Shown: positions 35,465 through 44,938, counted from the stretch's first letter. The stretch: DNA of 64,000 bases from Lachnospiraceae bacterium (GCA_024682375.1 JAIKZI010000039.1:144338-208337); one strand, 5' to 3'. The notes: generated by a model not told the origin, from the letters alone. Translations and numbers: made by a program.

Positions 35465-36796
35465 CTATTCACTAGGATTCTCTTCCAAAAACATATTTTC
35501 CAAAGTATCGATGATTTCTTCAAAAGAAAATTTTTCATGAGTTTCCTGACAAAGAAAAGCATTTACGCTATCAATCTTTGACACTGCATAATCAATACTT
35601 TTATTAGAGCCCGCTTTATAAGCTCCGATATTAATAAGATCCTCCGCCTCATTATATGTTGCCATAACATTTTTCAGCTTACCGGCAGCCTTTTTATGTT
35701 TATTGTCTGCAACAGCAGACATAACTCGAGATATAGACTGCAATACATCTATAGCTGGATAATGATTCAAATGTGCAAGTCGTCTGTTTAGAACGATATG
35801 TCCATCTAAAATAGATCTGGCTGTATCAGAAATAGGTTCATTGAAATCATCACCATCGACAAGTACTGTATAAAGTCCAGTGATAGATCCCGTAGCGCCA
35901 TTTCCTGCTCTTTCCAAAAGTTTAGGCATTTCAGAATATACACTAGGTGGATATCCTCTAGTAACTGGAGGCTCACCTGATGCAAGACCAATTTCTCTCT
36001 GTGCCATAGAAAATCGAGTCAAAGAATCCATCATAAGAAGGACATCTTTGCCCTGATCTCTAAAATACTCAGCGATAGCAGTCGCTGTCTTTGCCGCCTT
36101 ATTTCTAATCAAAGCAGGCTTATCAGAAGTAGCTACAACGACAATAGAACGTTTCATGCCTTCCTCGCCCATATCGTTTTCTACGAATTCTCTTACCTCT
36201 CGTCCTCGCTCTCCAATTAGAGCGATTACATTGATATCAGCCTTTGTATTTCTGGCAAACATACCCATAAGGGTACTCTTTCCAACACCGGAACCGGCAA
36301 AAATACCAATTCTCTGTCCTTTTCCAACAGTGATAAGACCATCAACAGCCTTAACTCCTAGTGAAAGAGGTTCTGAAATTATCACTCTCTCCATAGGATC
36401 AGGTGGTGCAGCATCAACCGGGTATTCAGAATCACAAATAATCTCTTCGCCTTCTGCTAAATCAGTTGGACGGCCCAGGCCATCTACCGTATGGCCTAAA
36501 AGTTCATCTCCAACCTGTATCGAAAGCGGTTTTCCAGTGTTTTCAACTATACAACCAACACCTACACCTTCCATATTTTCAAAAGGCATAAGCAAAAGTC
36601 TTTTATCCCTGAAGCCGACAACCTCAGCCATAATCTTACGATCAGAATCAGCTGTCTGAATCTCACACAAATCATTGAGCTTGGCATCCGGACCAATAGA
36701 TTCGATAGTAAGGCCGACTACTTTCGCAACCTTTCCCATCTTTCTATAATATGTATTCTCTGTTAATTGTAGATATTTATTTCTATCTATATTCAA
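35465..36796 (-). CDS. fliI: Flagellar export ATPase FliI
   Basis: 443 residues. It is an F1-beta-like ATPase with Walker A GIFAGSGVGKSTLMG (about 165-179), ALIGERGREVREF, Walker B DVLLMMDSLTRFSMAQREIG and the PSVYSEMPKLLERAG catalytic block. It powers or primes substrate export with FliH and FliJ. It starts with TTG at 36796, 7 bases after GGAGG, well supported since no in-frame ATG lies nearby. Confidence 0.96.
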   Translation of the reverse strand: MNIDRNKYLQLTENTYYRKMGKVAKVVGLTIESIGPDAKLNDLCEIQTADSDRKIMAEVVGFRDKRLLLMPFENMEGVGVGCIVENTGKPLSIQVGDELLGHTVDGLGRPTDLAEGEEIICDSEYPVDAAPPDPMERVIISEPLSLGVKAVDGLITVGKGQRIGIFAGSGVGKSTLMGMFARNTKADINVIALIGERGREVREFVENDMGEEGMKRSIVVVATSDKPALIRNKAAKTATAIAEYFRDQGKDVLLMMDSLTRFSMAQREIGLASGEPPVTRGYPPSVYSEMPKLLERAGNGATGSITGLYTVLVDGDDFNEPISDTARSILDGHIVLNRRLAHLNHYPAIDVLQSISRVMSAVADNKHKKAAGKLKNVMATYNEAEDLINIGAYKAGSNKSIDYAVSKIDSVNAFLCQETHEKFSFEEIIDTLENMFLEENPSE

Positions 36797-36815
36797 AGGA
36801 ATACCTCCAGACCAA

Positions 36816-37667
36816 TCAAGAAAGTGACTTAATATCTCTAATCAAATTATCGAATTCTACTCCCAAAGAGCAATCGATGATTCCTCCATCAGTTTCAATC
36901 ATGCACTGATCTCCACTTAAAAGAGGATCTTCTGTAACGGAAATGCTAACTCCCTCTCTGGCATTTGCCTGAAGTTCCGGGAGTTTTGTTTGAAATTCTT
37001 TTATAGAATCCTTGCCAACTCGAACTAATAGCTCTTTCGAATCATCAGAATGTGAAAGGGCATCTTTTGCCAAGGAAAAAAGTATGTCCTTTTTTCCATC
37101 GAATTGACAATGAAAAACTTTGTTTACTACTTCGATAAGGACATCCAAAAGTTCACTTTCCATATTCAATCTGTCATTATCGAATTCTGCTTTAAGAGCA
37201 TTGACTTTAGCATCATACTCTTCTTTTGCCCGACGAACTTCTTCCTGAGCTTCAAAAAGTCCAGCCTGATAGCCTTCCTCTTTTCCATGCTGTGCAGCAT
37301 TGGATTTAGTAGCCTCGGCTTCTCGATTTGCATTCTCGAGAATTGTAGAAGCTTCTTCATTGGCATGATTAATAATAGCATCAGCTCTTTCCTGAGCTTC
37401 TGCTTCTAAACGCTCTAATTCTTCTTCAGAGATAAAATTAGCGGAGGAATCTGAAGAATTACCATTGACCAAATTTTCGAGGTCACCTTCTACAAATTCT
37501 CCTGACTCCCCTGCTTCTCCTTCGAGATTGAGCTTTTCTCTCAATTCTGATTCCTGGCGCATCTTTAGGCTAGACAGTTTCTTCTCGAGAATATTATTAG
37601 AATTAATTTCTCTTGGATTATCAATATCCTGCCTGACTTGCGCACTATAAATAATAGACTTAGACAA
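36816..37667 (-). CDS. fliH: Flagellar export ATPase regulator FliH
   Basis: 283 residues. An acidic N-terminal half is followed by a long coiled coil (about 80-165) and a C-terminal globular FliH/V-ATPase E-like domain (about 175-283). FliH binds FliI and the C-ring. The TTG start at 37667 overlaps the fliG stop by 8 bases; GGAGGAG lies 10 bases upstream. The family is variable; order fliG-H-I makes the call firm. Confidence 0.9.
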   Translation of the reverse strand: MSKSIIYSAQVRQDIDNPREINSNNILEKKLSSLKMRQESELREKLNLEGEAGESGEFVEGDLENLVNGNSSDSSANFISEEELERLEAEAQERADAIINHANEEASTILENANREAEATKSNAAQHGKEEGYQAGLFEAQEEVRRAKEEYDAKVNALKAEFDNDRLNMESELLDVLIEVVNKVFHCQFDGKKDILFSLAKDALSHSDDSKELLVRVGKDSIKEFQTKLPELQANAREGVSISVTEDPLLSGDQCMIETDGGIIDCSLGVEFDNLIRDIKSLS

Positions 37668-38667
37668 CTAAATCGTCTCCTCCACCTCTGGAAATAACAA
37701 TCTCACCAGCATCTTCCAGTTTTCTAATAATACCTACAATCTGCTGCTGTGCTTCTTCTACATCTTTCATACGAACAGGTCCCATGTAATCCATGTCTTC
37801 TTTTATCATGGCTGCTAGACGCTGTGACATATTTGTAAAGATGACATTCTGTACTTCTTCATTTGTACTCTTAAGTGCAACAGAAAGAGTTGAGTTTTCA
37901 ACATCACGAAGTACACGCTGAATAGATCTGTTGTCGAGAAGAAGGATATCCTCGAATACGAACATCTTCTTTCTGATATCATCAGCAAGTTCTGGTTCAT
38001 CAATTTCAAGAGATTCCATAATTCTCTTCTCAGTACGTCTATCAACAGCATTCAAAATAGCTACGATAGCATCGACACCACCGGCAACTGTGTAATCCTG
38101 ATTGATAAGAGAAGAAAGTTTTCTTTCGAGAACTCTTTCTACCTCTTTAACTACATCAGGTGAAGTTCTATCCATAAGAGCAATTCTCTTTGCTACATCA
38201 GCCTGCATTTCTGCAGAAAGTGCTCCTAAGATAAGAGCTGCCTGCGAAGATGATAGATATGAAAGAATCATCGCTATAGTCTGAGGGTGCTCATCCTGTA
38301 TAAAGTTAAGAACCTGAGAAGGTTCAGTCTTACGAATAAATTCAAAAGGTCTAACCTGAAGAGATGCAGTAAGCTTTGTAATAACATCCGCTGCTCTCTC
38401 GTCGCCAAGAGCCTTCTCCAGGAGTTCTTTTGCATAGCCAATACCACCTTCGGCAATATACTGCTGTGCCAGACATACCTGGTAAAATTCGTTTATGACT
38501 TCTTCCTTGATTTCAGGTGTAATAGATCTAGTATTTGCAATTTCAAGTGTAAGCTCTTCAATTTCTTCTTCCTTGAGATGCTTAAATATCTCAGCAGATT
38601 TCTCAGGTCCAAGAGTAATCAAAAGAACAGCTGCCTTCTGAACTCCATTTAAATCTTCTACCGCCAT
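37660..38667 (-). CDS. fliG: Flagellar motor switch protein FliG
   Basis: 335 residues, the normal length. N-terminal (FliF-binding), middle (FliM-binding, EHPQTIAMILSYL near 130-142) and C-terminal torque domains are present. The charged helix MFVFEDILLLDNRSIQRVLR near 240-259 contacts MotA. It sits 3 bases after fliF. Confidence 0.96.
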   Translation of the reverse strand: MAVEDLNGVQKAAVLLITLGPEKSAEIFKHLKEEEIEELTLEIANTRSITPEIKEEVINEFYQVCLAQQYIAEGGIGYAKELLEKALGDERAADVITKLTASLQVRPFEFIRKTEPSQVLNFIQDEHPQTIAMILSYLSSSQAALILGALSAEMQADVAKRIALMDRTSPDVVKEVERVLERKLSSLINQDYTVAGGVDAIVAILNAVDRRTEKRIMESLEIDEPELADDIRKKMFVFEDILLLDNRSIQRVLRDVENSTLSVALKSTNEEVQNVIFTNMSQRLAAMIKEDMDYMGPVRMKDVEEAQQQIVGIIRKLEDAGEIVISRGGGDDLVV

Positions 38668-38670
38668 CTT

Positions 38671-40302
38671 CTATCCCCAGTCTTCATTCAGCCAGTTACG
38701 AAGCAAATTAGCCACTGCTTCTGGATTCTCATCAACAAATTTCTCAATCAAAACACGAGCTTCGGATTTCTCGTTGAAGCCAATATCTTCAAGGTTCTCT
38801 TCCTGCTGTTCATTCTGTTCAGCGAGAAGATCATCAACAGAAACCTCTTCTTCGACTTCCTCTTCCTGTTCCTTCTTCAATGAACGGAATACTACGAAGC
38901 CAAGTAGAGCAAATACCAAGAGTGCAATTATAATCTGCAAGTAATCGGTAATTGTTCTTCCACCAGTAGATTCATGGAATAGAGGAACTTCATAAGCTAA
39001 GATAGTAATCTTGTTTGTAGAAAGACCTGTAGCATTAGATACTGCAGTAATCATATTGTCATCTACATCAATCTGCTTCTTTTCATTATTTTTAGCGCGA
39101 AACTCTGCAAATGTCTGCTTTTTAAGCTCGCCATTCTTCTTCATTTCATCTTCATCATAAGTAATATAGTTAGTAGCAACTATAGTTATAGAAGACTCAT
39201 CATAATCAATCTTTCCAACCTCACCATCTTTTGTGGTGATAAGTTCGCTAGGAAGATAATCTTCTGTAACAGATGATGACTCTGATTTAGATGTACCATT
39301 ATCATCTGTTACATATGTTGTATCATCATCATTAGTATCTGTTCCAGGTGTTCCACCAGATCCACCCTGAGTTGAAGTATTAGTCTCTGTTCTAGAATCG
39401 AGGTAGCCCTCTTTCTTTCCGTTTTCTGTATCAACATAATATTTGTAATCAACAGACTTTTCTTTTGTAAAGCTCATCTTAAGTTCAGCACTTACATCTA
39501 CATTATCATAGATAGCTGAATTCATACCATTATCATGAGCCAATACTTCTTTTACTTTCTTAGCGGTAAGCTTCTCTGCATTATCTTTTACTTCCTGCTG
39601 AGTAGTAGCCTGAACCATTGACGAATCATCATCAGTTCCGTTATAAAGAGTATTTCCATTATTATCAATAACAGTAATTTTCTTTGTAGATGTATTTCGC
39701 AAGTTTGCAGCCATAAACGAAGCTACAGACTTAGCAATTTTCTCATGATTTTTGCTGCCTTCGACGAATTTGATTTTAACCGCAGCTGAAGACTCCTCAT
39801 TAGATGCAATAATTGTGCCATCATCATGAGGAACATTGATATTGATGTCTACTTCTGAGACACCATCCATCTTTTCAATCTGTTTAGCAAATTTATTTTC
39901 AAGAAAGACTCTGTATTTCTTCTCTTTATCTGCCTCTGTAGTAGAGAAAGACCCATTTACAACATCATCGATGCTATAACCTTCTGAAGAAATATCATTA
40001 GTACCTAGAAGAATCTGAGCCTGAGCTGTATCTTCTTCATGAATACTAAATGTCATACCGTCTTTAGATTGTTCAAATGTAATTTTATTTTCAGTTAGTA
40101 GATTCTGAATGTTCTGTGCTTCCTTAGCATCAGATGCAACCTTCAAAACCACCCAACTAGGTCTCGTAAATACGTAACCCAAAATAGCAATAGCGACTAC
40201 TACAACTACAGCCATGCTAATCATTATAGCTTTCTGACGGGATGTGAACTTCTTCCACCACTCCACTATTCTATTTATCGTATTCTGAATTCTTTCAGGC
40301 AT
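38671..40302 (-). CDS. fliF: Flagellar MS-ring protein FliF
   Basis: 543 residues. Membrane helix 1 (about 24-46) and helix 2 (about 455-477) flank the ring-building motifs (about 50-310, with FLENKFAKQIEKMDGVSEVD near 130-149) and a Gly/Ser/Thr/Asp-rich exposed region (about 310-350). The C-terminal tail (about 495-543) binds FliG. It forms the base of the basal body. Confidence 0.95.
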   Translation of the reverse strand: MPERIQNTINRIVEWWKKFTSRQKAIMISMAVVVVVAIAILGYVFTRPSWVVLKVASDAKEAQNIQNLLTENKITFEQSKDGMTFSIHEEDTAQAQILLGTNDISSEGYSIDDVVNGSFSTTEADKEKKYRVFLENKFAKQIEKMDGVSEVDININVPHDDGTIIASNEESSAAVKIKFVEGSKNHEKIAKSVASFMAANLRNTSTKKITVIDNNGNTLYNGTDDDSSMVQATTQQEVKDNAEKLTAKKVKEVLAHDNGMNSAIYDNVDVSAELKMSFTKEKSVDYKYYVDTENGKKEGYLDSRTETNTSTQGGSGGTPGTDTNDDDTTYVTDDNGTSKSESSSVTEDYLPSELITTKDGEVGKIDYDESSITIVATNYITYDEDEMKKNGELKKQTFAEFRAKNNEKKQIDVDDNMITAVSNATGLSTNKITILAYEVPLFHESTGGRTITDYLQIIIALLVFALLGFVVFRSLKKEQEEEVEEEVSVDDLLAEQNEQQEENLEDIGFNEKSEARVLIEKFVDENPEAVANLLRNWLNEDWG

Positions 40303-40328
40303 TACGAGCTCCTCTAATCGTTTTTATT

Positions 40329-40661
40329 TTAAATCTGCATATTCATGATTTCCTGATAACCCTGTAGGAATCTGTCTCTTATAGCAACTGTATACTGAAG
40401 TGCTGTAAGAGCTTTCTTCTGAGCAATCATCAAATCATGTGGGTTATCCGCTTCACCTAAAGCGAATTTAACTTCTTCATTCTGAGCCTTGACCTGCAAA
40501 GCATTAGTCTGGTCAACCACATTCATAATTCCACTCAAAACATCGCCAAAAGTCTGACCATCATCGTCAAGAATTCCATTGACACTGTTTGAATTTTTCG
40601 GAGTAGAAGGTGTGACCTTATAAATGTTATCAGAAAGAGAGCCTACACTACTTACGTCCAT
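40329..40661 (-). CDS. fliE: Flagellar hook-basal body protein FliE
   Basis: 110 residues. The C-terminal half holds the conserved helix KAQNEEVKFALGEADNPHDL and then LTALQYTVAIRDRFLQGYQE. FliE joins the MS ring to the rod. It lies between flgC and fliF with short gaps, the standard order. Confidence 0.94.
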   Translation of the reverse strand: MDVSSVGSLSDNIYKVTPSTPKNSNSVNGILDDDGQTFGDVLSGIMNVVDQTNALQVKAQNEEVKFALGEADNPHDLMIAQKKALTALQYTVAIRDRFLQGYQEIMNMQI

Positions 40662-40686
40662 ATATTCTTATCCTTTCCGGAATAAA

Positions 40687-41136
40687 TTAATTCTGACCGA
40701 TTGAAATACCAGACTGAACCATAGACTTAACCGCATTAAACGCAGTTACATTAGCCTCATATGCTCTGGAAGAATCAATAAGGTTGGTCATCTCTTCTAC
40801 AGTATTTACATTAGGATATCTGACATATCCATTCTCATCAGCATCTGGATGAGATGGATCATAAGACATCACAAAATCTGTAGATGTATCCTCATATACA
40901 TTTGTTACTCGAACACCATTGCCTTTGAACGCTCTTCTGTAATCATCCAAAGTGTCGTTAAATGCGACAGGGTTCAATCTCTTTTCCTGGAATGTAACTA
41001 TCTTTCTACGGTATGGTTCACCGTTTTCCGTCCTTGTTGTATTTAGATTTGCGATATTCTGAGCTATCGTATCCATTCGAAATCTCTGGGCAGTCATACC
41101 AGAGGCGCAGATATCATATGATTGAAACAGTCCCAT
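40687..41136 (-). CDS. flgC: Flagellar proximal rod protein FlgC
   Basis: 149 residues. The N-terminal rod motif (YDICASGMTAQRFRMDTIAQ, then NIANLNTTRT) and the C-terminal helix (NLIDSSRAYEANVTAFNAVK) are conserved; PYRRKIVTFQE lies between them. It is a rod subunit exported early. It follows flgB by 18 bases. Confidence 0.96.
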   Translation of the reverse strand: MGLFQSYDICASGMTAQRFRMDTIAQNIANLNTTRTENGEPYRRKIVTFQEKRLNPVAFNDTLDDYRRAFKGNGVRVTNVYEDTSTDFVMSYDPSHPDADENGYVRYPNVNTVEEMTNLIDSSRAYEANVTAFNAVKSMVQSGISIGQN

Positions 41137-41154
41137 AACTTACCTCCTCCAATC

Positions 41155-41550
41155 TTAGCTAATTACCGCATTGAAACGCTGGAAATCATTTGTAATACTT
41201 GTTGTGATTGTAGAATATCTCTGCTGTTCTGATGCTAACTCAACATTTTCAGTATCAATATCTACGTTATTTCTATCTAATCTATATGAATAGTTAGGAT
41301 AGTCAACATACTTTCTAGCTTCAGTATCTTCAACAGATAGTTTATTAACGGCCTTGTCCAAAGAACGCTCCTCTGCTGTATAATGGCTTAACTTATCCTT
41401 AAGTATACTAGAAAACTCGACATCCTGTCTTTTGTATGTTGGAGTATCAACATTTGCTATATTATTTGCGATGACAGTTTCTCGTAAATAACTAGCATCT
41501 GCAGTTCTGTCCATCATATTGATGTATCCAAATGCATCTGAAATTATCAT
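41155..41550 (-). CDS. flgB: Flagellar proximal rod protein FlgB
   Basis: 131 residues. LRETVIANNIANVDTPTYKR (about 22-41) is the rod signature, and the C-terminal QRYSTITTSITNDFQRFNAV helix is present. It is the first gene of the fla/che cluster, after codY, as in B. subtilis. The ATG has GGAGG upstream and a sigma-A promoter about 40-65 bases before it. Confidence 0.96.
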   Translation of the reverse strand: MIISDAFGYINMMDRTADASYLRETVIANNIANVDTPTYKRQDVEFSSILKDKLSHYTAEERSLDKAVNKLSVEDTEARKYVDYPNYSYRLDRNNVDIDTENVELASEQQRYSTITTSITNDFQRFNAVIS

Positions 41551-41588
41551 AGACTACCTCCAAGAAACAATTTACCTATTCTCTTTAC

Positions 41589-41616
41589 ATTATAATGGAA
41601 ATCATTTAAAAAACAA
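41589..41616 (-). promoter_or_regulatory. Sigma-A promoter for the flgB-led fla/che operon
   Basis: On the - strand a perfect -10 TATAAT (41594-41589) lies 16 bases after TTGTTT (41616-41611), a partial -35. It sits between the codY terminator and flgB. No CodY-box match was seen near it by eye. Confidence 0.65.
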
Positions 41617-41686
41617 CATTTTTTCCACCATATTGTGTGTATTCTGTATAAAATCACACTATATCTATAAAAAAAAAATAAAAAAA

Positions 41687-41722
41687 GCAGGAAAGGGAAA
41701 AAATTTCAAATCCCTTTCCTGC
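41687..41722 (-). terminator. Rho-independent terminator after codY
   Basis: A perfect 12-bp stem (GCAGGAAAGGGA and its complement) with a 12-base loop, followed on the - strand by a long T-rich tail (TTTTTTTATTTTTTTT). It lies 18 bases past the codY stop and separates codY from the flagellar operon. Confidence 0.92.
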
Positions 41723-41740
41723 AAAATCCACAAAAAATAA

Positions 41741-42523
41741 TTATTTAGATTCTTTATTCTTAATCTCGTTTAACTCATCGAAAATAAGATCATTAAGAAC
41801 CTTAATGTATGTTCCCTTCATGCCTGAAGATCTAGATTCGATAACTCCTGCACTTTCAAATTTTCTAAGTGCGTTAACGATAACTGATCTTGTTATCCCT
41901 ACTTTGTCGGCAATCTTTGAAGCAACTACAACAGACTCATTTCCCTCCATCTCATCAAGGATATGGATGATAGCCTGTAGTTCTGAATAAGAAAGTGTGC
42001 TGATAGCAGACTTAACTACCTGCTTCTTTCTAACCAATTCTTCATTCTCTTCGTTTACAGAACGCATCATTTCAAGTCCTACTACTGTAGTTCCATATTC
42101 ACATAAAATGATATCATCAATATCATATGATCTATTGTCTCTGTAGAAGAAAATAGTACCAAGTCTTTCACCAGCGATATCAATCGGTGTGATAATAGCT
42201 GAGAAATTCTCGATTCCAAGTTCTTCAAAACCTAGAGTCTGTAGATTTACATTTTCCTTTGTAGAAAGGATACCAAGAAGTCTTTCATTAAGCATATCAT
42301 CGATATACTCTCCAACCTCAGTTGTAATCAAATCTCTGATTTCATCAGTACCAGGATTAATTGAAGCACCAAGTACTTTTCCTTTTTTAGAGATTACCAA
42401 AACATTTGATGTAAGAATCTCAGTAAGAACTTCACATATATCGTTGAAGACAACTTTTGACTTATGATTGTTATGCAAAAGCTGATTAATCTTTCTTGTT
42501 TTATCGAGTAATTCTACGCCCAT
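41741..42523 (-). CDS. codY: GTP/branched-chain-amino-acid-sensing global repressor CodY
   Basis: 260 residues, the family length. The N-terminal GAF domain binds branched-chain amino acids. The C-terminal winged HTH is nearly invariant (SKIADKVGITRSVIVNALRK, then FESAGVIESRSSGMKGTYIK). CodY represses nutrient-scavenging and often motility genes in rich medium. Its place directly before flgB is conserved with B. subtilis, but a terminator separates them. A candidate CodY box covers its own promoter. Confidence 0.96.
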   Translation of the reverse strand: MGVELLDKTRKINQLLHNNHKSKVVFNDICEVLTEILTSNVLVISKKGKVLGASINPGTDEIRDLITTEVGEYIDDMLNERLLGILSTKENVNLQTLGFEELGIENFSAIITPIDIAGERLGTIFFYRDNRSYDIDDIILCEYGTTVVGLEMMRSVNEENEELVRKKQVVKSAISTLSYSELQAIIHILDEMEGNESVVVASKIADKVGITRSVIVNALRKFESAGVIESRSSGMKGTYIKVLNDLIFDELNEIKNKESK

Positions 42524-42567
42524 TTTGTCTCCTTAAACTTCTTTCAAATTTCTAACTTAGTATAACA

Positions 42568-42595
42568 ATTCTAACACAACTTTATGAATTTTCAA
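42568..42595 (-). promoter_or_regulatory. Sigma-A promoter for codY
   Basis: On the - strand TTGAAA (42595-42590), 16 bases, TAGAAT (42573-42568), with TGT just upstream that gives a TGn-extended -10. It lies 45 bases before the codY ATG. Confidence 0.65.
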
Positions 42596-42601
42596 GAAAT
42601 A
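42587..42601 (-). promoter_or_regulatory. Candidate CodY box over the codY -35
   Basis: The - strand reads TATTTCTTGAAAATT, matching the CodY consensus AATTTTCWGAAAATT at 12 of 15 positions. It covers the codY -35, so binding would repress codY itself. Confidence 0.5.
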
Positions 42602-42647
42602 TTATTATTTGTGTCAAAGTTGTTCCCTATTGGGTATAAGGAACCAA

Positions 42648-44726
42648 TTATTCCTCATCAGGTTTGTACGCTTCTGAGTATCCACAAGACGCATCAGAAC
42701 ATACAATCTTCTTTCCGCGAATAACCATATAGTTATTACACTTTGGACATTTCTTTGAAACCGGTCTCTGCCAGCTGACAAAGTCGCACTCTGGATAATC
42801 CTCACAACCGAAGAACTTTCTGCCCTTCTTAGTCTTTCTGATTACCACATCCTTGCCACACTTAGGACAAGATACACCAATTTTTTCCAAATAAGGTTTT
42901 GTATTCCTGCACTCAGGAAATCCCGGACATGCAAGGAATTTTCCATGTGGACCATACTTGATAACCATATTACGTCCACAGTTTTCGCAGATTACATCTG
43001 TCACTTCGTCCTGAATCTGGATTTTCTCCAATTCTTTCTCAGCTTTCTTAATAAGCTCCTCTAAATCCGGATAGAAGTTTCTGATGATAGATTTCCATTC
43101 AACCTTACCATCTTCTACACCATCGAGAAGGCTTTCCATATTTGCTGTAAACTCAGTATTAACAACAACTGGGAAAGATTCACGCATAATCTTATCAACC
43201 GCCTCGCCAATTTCAGTCATATAAAGGTTACGGCCTTCTTTTGTGATATAGCGGCGTTTAAGAATAGTTGCGATAGTCGGAGCATATGTACTAGGACGAC
43301 CTATGCCTTTTTCTTCAAGCATTCTAACAAGTGAAGCCTCAGTAAAGTGAGCTGGAGGCTGTGTGTAATGCTGCTTCTCATCAAACTCATTGAGTGAAAG
43401 TACAGAATCTTTTGTGATATCAAAAATACCATTTTTCTTATCTTCCTGCTCTTCATCTGAAGAAACATAGATAAGTCTAAATCCGGCAAATACCTGCTTT
43501 GAAGCACTTCCGGAAAAAATATAGCCATTTGAATTTACCTTTACATTAGTATTTTCAAATACTGCATTTGACATCTGACTGGCCATGAATCTCTTCCAAA
43601 TCAACTGATACAGTCTAAACTGATCTCTTGATAGAGATTCTTTGATTTCAGTAGGAATCTTTGTTACATCTGCAGGTCTTATGGCTTCATGTGCATCCTG
43701 AATTTTCTTTGATTCACTCTTAGATTTTGCTTCATTTCCAAGATATTCTTTACCATAATTCTCTTCAATGAAATCAGCTGCTAAAGCCTTAGCCTCATCA
43801 GAAATACGAACAGAGTCAGTTCTTAAATATGTAATAAGACCAACTGTTCCCATTCCTTTGATATCAACACCTTCGTATAACTGCTGTGCTATACGCATAG
43901 TCTTCTGAGTTGAAAAATTCAAGGCTTTTACAGCTTCCTGCTGCAATGTAGATGTTGTAAAAGGTAGAGGTTTCTTTCTTTCTCTTTCAGTTTTCTGAAT
44001 TGAAGAAACTACAAAATCTCCATCTTTTGTCTTTTCAATAATCTCATCTAAAGAAGCTTTGTCTTTGATATCCTTCTTTCCAGTTGTATCACCATAGAAA
44101 GAAACCATAATAGGCTTCTTCTCCCCTTTTACAGAAAGAGATGCATCTAATGTGTAATATTCCTGTGGGATGAAAGCGTCAATTTCAGCTTCTCTATCAG
44201 CGATCAAACGAAGTGCTACTGACTGAACACGTCCAGCAGAAAGACCTCTTTTAACCTTTGCCCATAAAAGCGGGCTGATATTATAACCAACTAATCTATC
44301 GAGAACTCGTCTAGCCTGCTGAGCGTCAACTAGATTCATATCGATATCTCTAGGATTCTTAAGTGAATCCTTGACCGCTTTCTTTGTAATTTCGTTAAAA
44401 GTGATTCTCTTCACATCTTTGTTCTCAAGTTTAAGAGCGAAATAAAGATGCCAAGAGATAGCTTCTCCTTCGCGGTCCGGGTCAGTTGCAAGATAAATGT
44501 GGTCTGCTTTCTTCACTTCTTTTCTAAGTGATGAAAGAAGCTCGCCTTTACCTCTTATAGTTATATATTTAGGCTCGAAGTCATTTTCTGTATCGATGCC
44601 CATCTGGCTCTTTGGCAAATCACGTACATGCCCTAATGATGCGACTACTTCATAGTTCTTACCTAGGAACTTCTTAATAGTCTTTACCTTTGTAGGGGAC
44701 TCAACTATGACAAGATTTTTAGCCAT
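42648..44726 (-). CDS. topA: DNA topoisomerase I
   Basis: 692 residues. A TOPRIM domain (about 1-115, with ATDPDREGEAISWHL) precedes the type IA core with the active-site Tyr in GLITYLRTDSVRIS. Three C-terminal zinc-finger modules (about 580-685) each have four Cys (CENCGRNM..., CPKCGKDV..., CPKCNNYM...). It relaxes negative supercoils. In B. subtilis topA also sits between dprA and codY. A sigma-A promoter lies about 80 bases upstream. Confidence 0.97.
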   Translation of the reverse strand: MAKNLVIVESPTKVKTIKKFLGKNYEVVASLGHVRDLPKSQMGIDTENDFEPKYITIRGKGELLSSLRKEVKKADHIYLATDPDREGEAISWHLYFALKLENKDVKRITFNEITKKAVKDSLKNPRDIDMNLVDAQQARRVLDRLVGYNISPLLWAKVKRGLSAGRVQSVALRLIADREAEIDAFIPQEYYTLDASLSVKGEKKPIMVSFYGDTTGKKDIKDKASLDEIIEKTKDGDFVVSSIQKTERERKKPLPFTTSTLQQEAVKALNFSTQKTMRIAQQLYEGVDIKGMGTVGLITYLRTDSVRISDEAKALAADFIEENYGKEYLGNEAKSKSESKKIQDAHEAIRPADVTKIPTEIKESLSRDQFRLYQLIWKRFMASQMSNAVFENTNVKVNSNGYIFSGSASKQVFAGFRLIYVSSDEEQEDKKNGIFDITKDSVLSLNEFDEKQHYTQPPAHFTEASLVRMLEEKGIGRPSTYAPTIATILKRRYITKEGRNLYMTEIGEAVDKIMRESFPVVVNTEFTANMESLLDGVEDGKVEWKSIIRNFYPDLEELIKKAEKELEKIQIQDEVTDVICENCGRNMVIKYGPHGKFLACPGFPECRNTKPYLEKIGVSCPKCGKDVVIRKTKKGRKFFGCEDYPECDFVSWQRPVSKKCPKCNNYMVIRGKKIVCSDASCGYSEAYKPDEE

Positions 44727-44803
44727 TTACTTCATCTCCTTATATATTTGTTTAGTCATATCAAATGTAATTTTGTTATCTTTTTTCGCAAGAAACTTTG
44801 TCA

Positions 44804-44832
44804 AATATACACCACTGTAGTTTACAATTCAA
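44804..44832 (-). promoter_or_regulatory. Sigma-A promoter for topA
   Basis: On the - strand TTGAAT (44832-44827), 17 bases, TATATT (44809-44804). A second TTGACA follows immediately but has no good -10 at the right distance. The position fits topA transcription with a leader of about 70 bases. Confidence 0.65.
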
Positions 44833-44871
44833 GAAAAAATTTATTTTAATTAAATATATTTAAGAAACTTC

Positions 44872-44916
44872 AAACTATTTAAGAAATAGTTTACGTTAAT
44901 TAAACATCTTTAACGT
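44872..44916. promoter_or_regulatory. Two stacked inverted repeats between topA and comM
   Basis: A perfect 9-bp inverted repeat AAACTATTT-AAG-AAATAGTTT (44872-44892) touches a second, ACGTTAA-N10-TTAACGT (44893-44916). TTAATTAAA occurs at 44846 and again exactly 50 bases on. They look like operator sites for a regulator shared by topA and/or comM-dprA, or AT-rich structure at a divergent promoter; no regulator can be named. Confidence 0.45.
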
Positions 44917-44938
44917 TTGTAAGCCAACATACATGCTA

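Noticed and set aside
36156-36659. 167-codon open frame on the + strand
   Set aside because: Antisense to the conserved FliI ATPase core; a codon-bias shadow.
42602-42647. GTTCC/GGAAC pairing after topA as a terminator
   Set aside because: Short imperfect stem with a large loop and no T run; insufficient.
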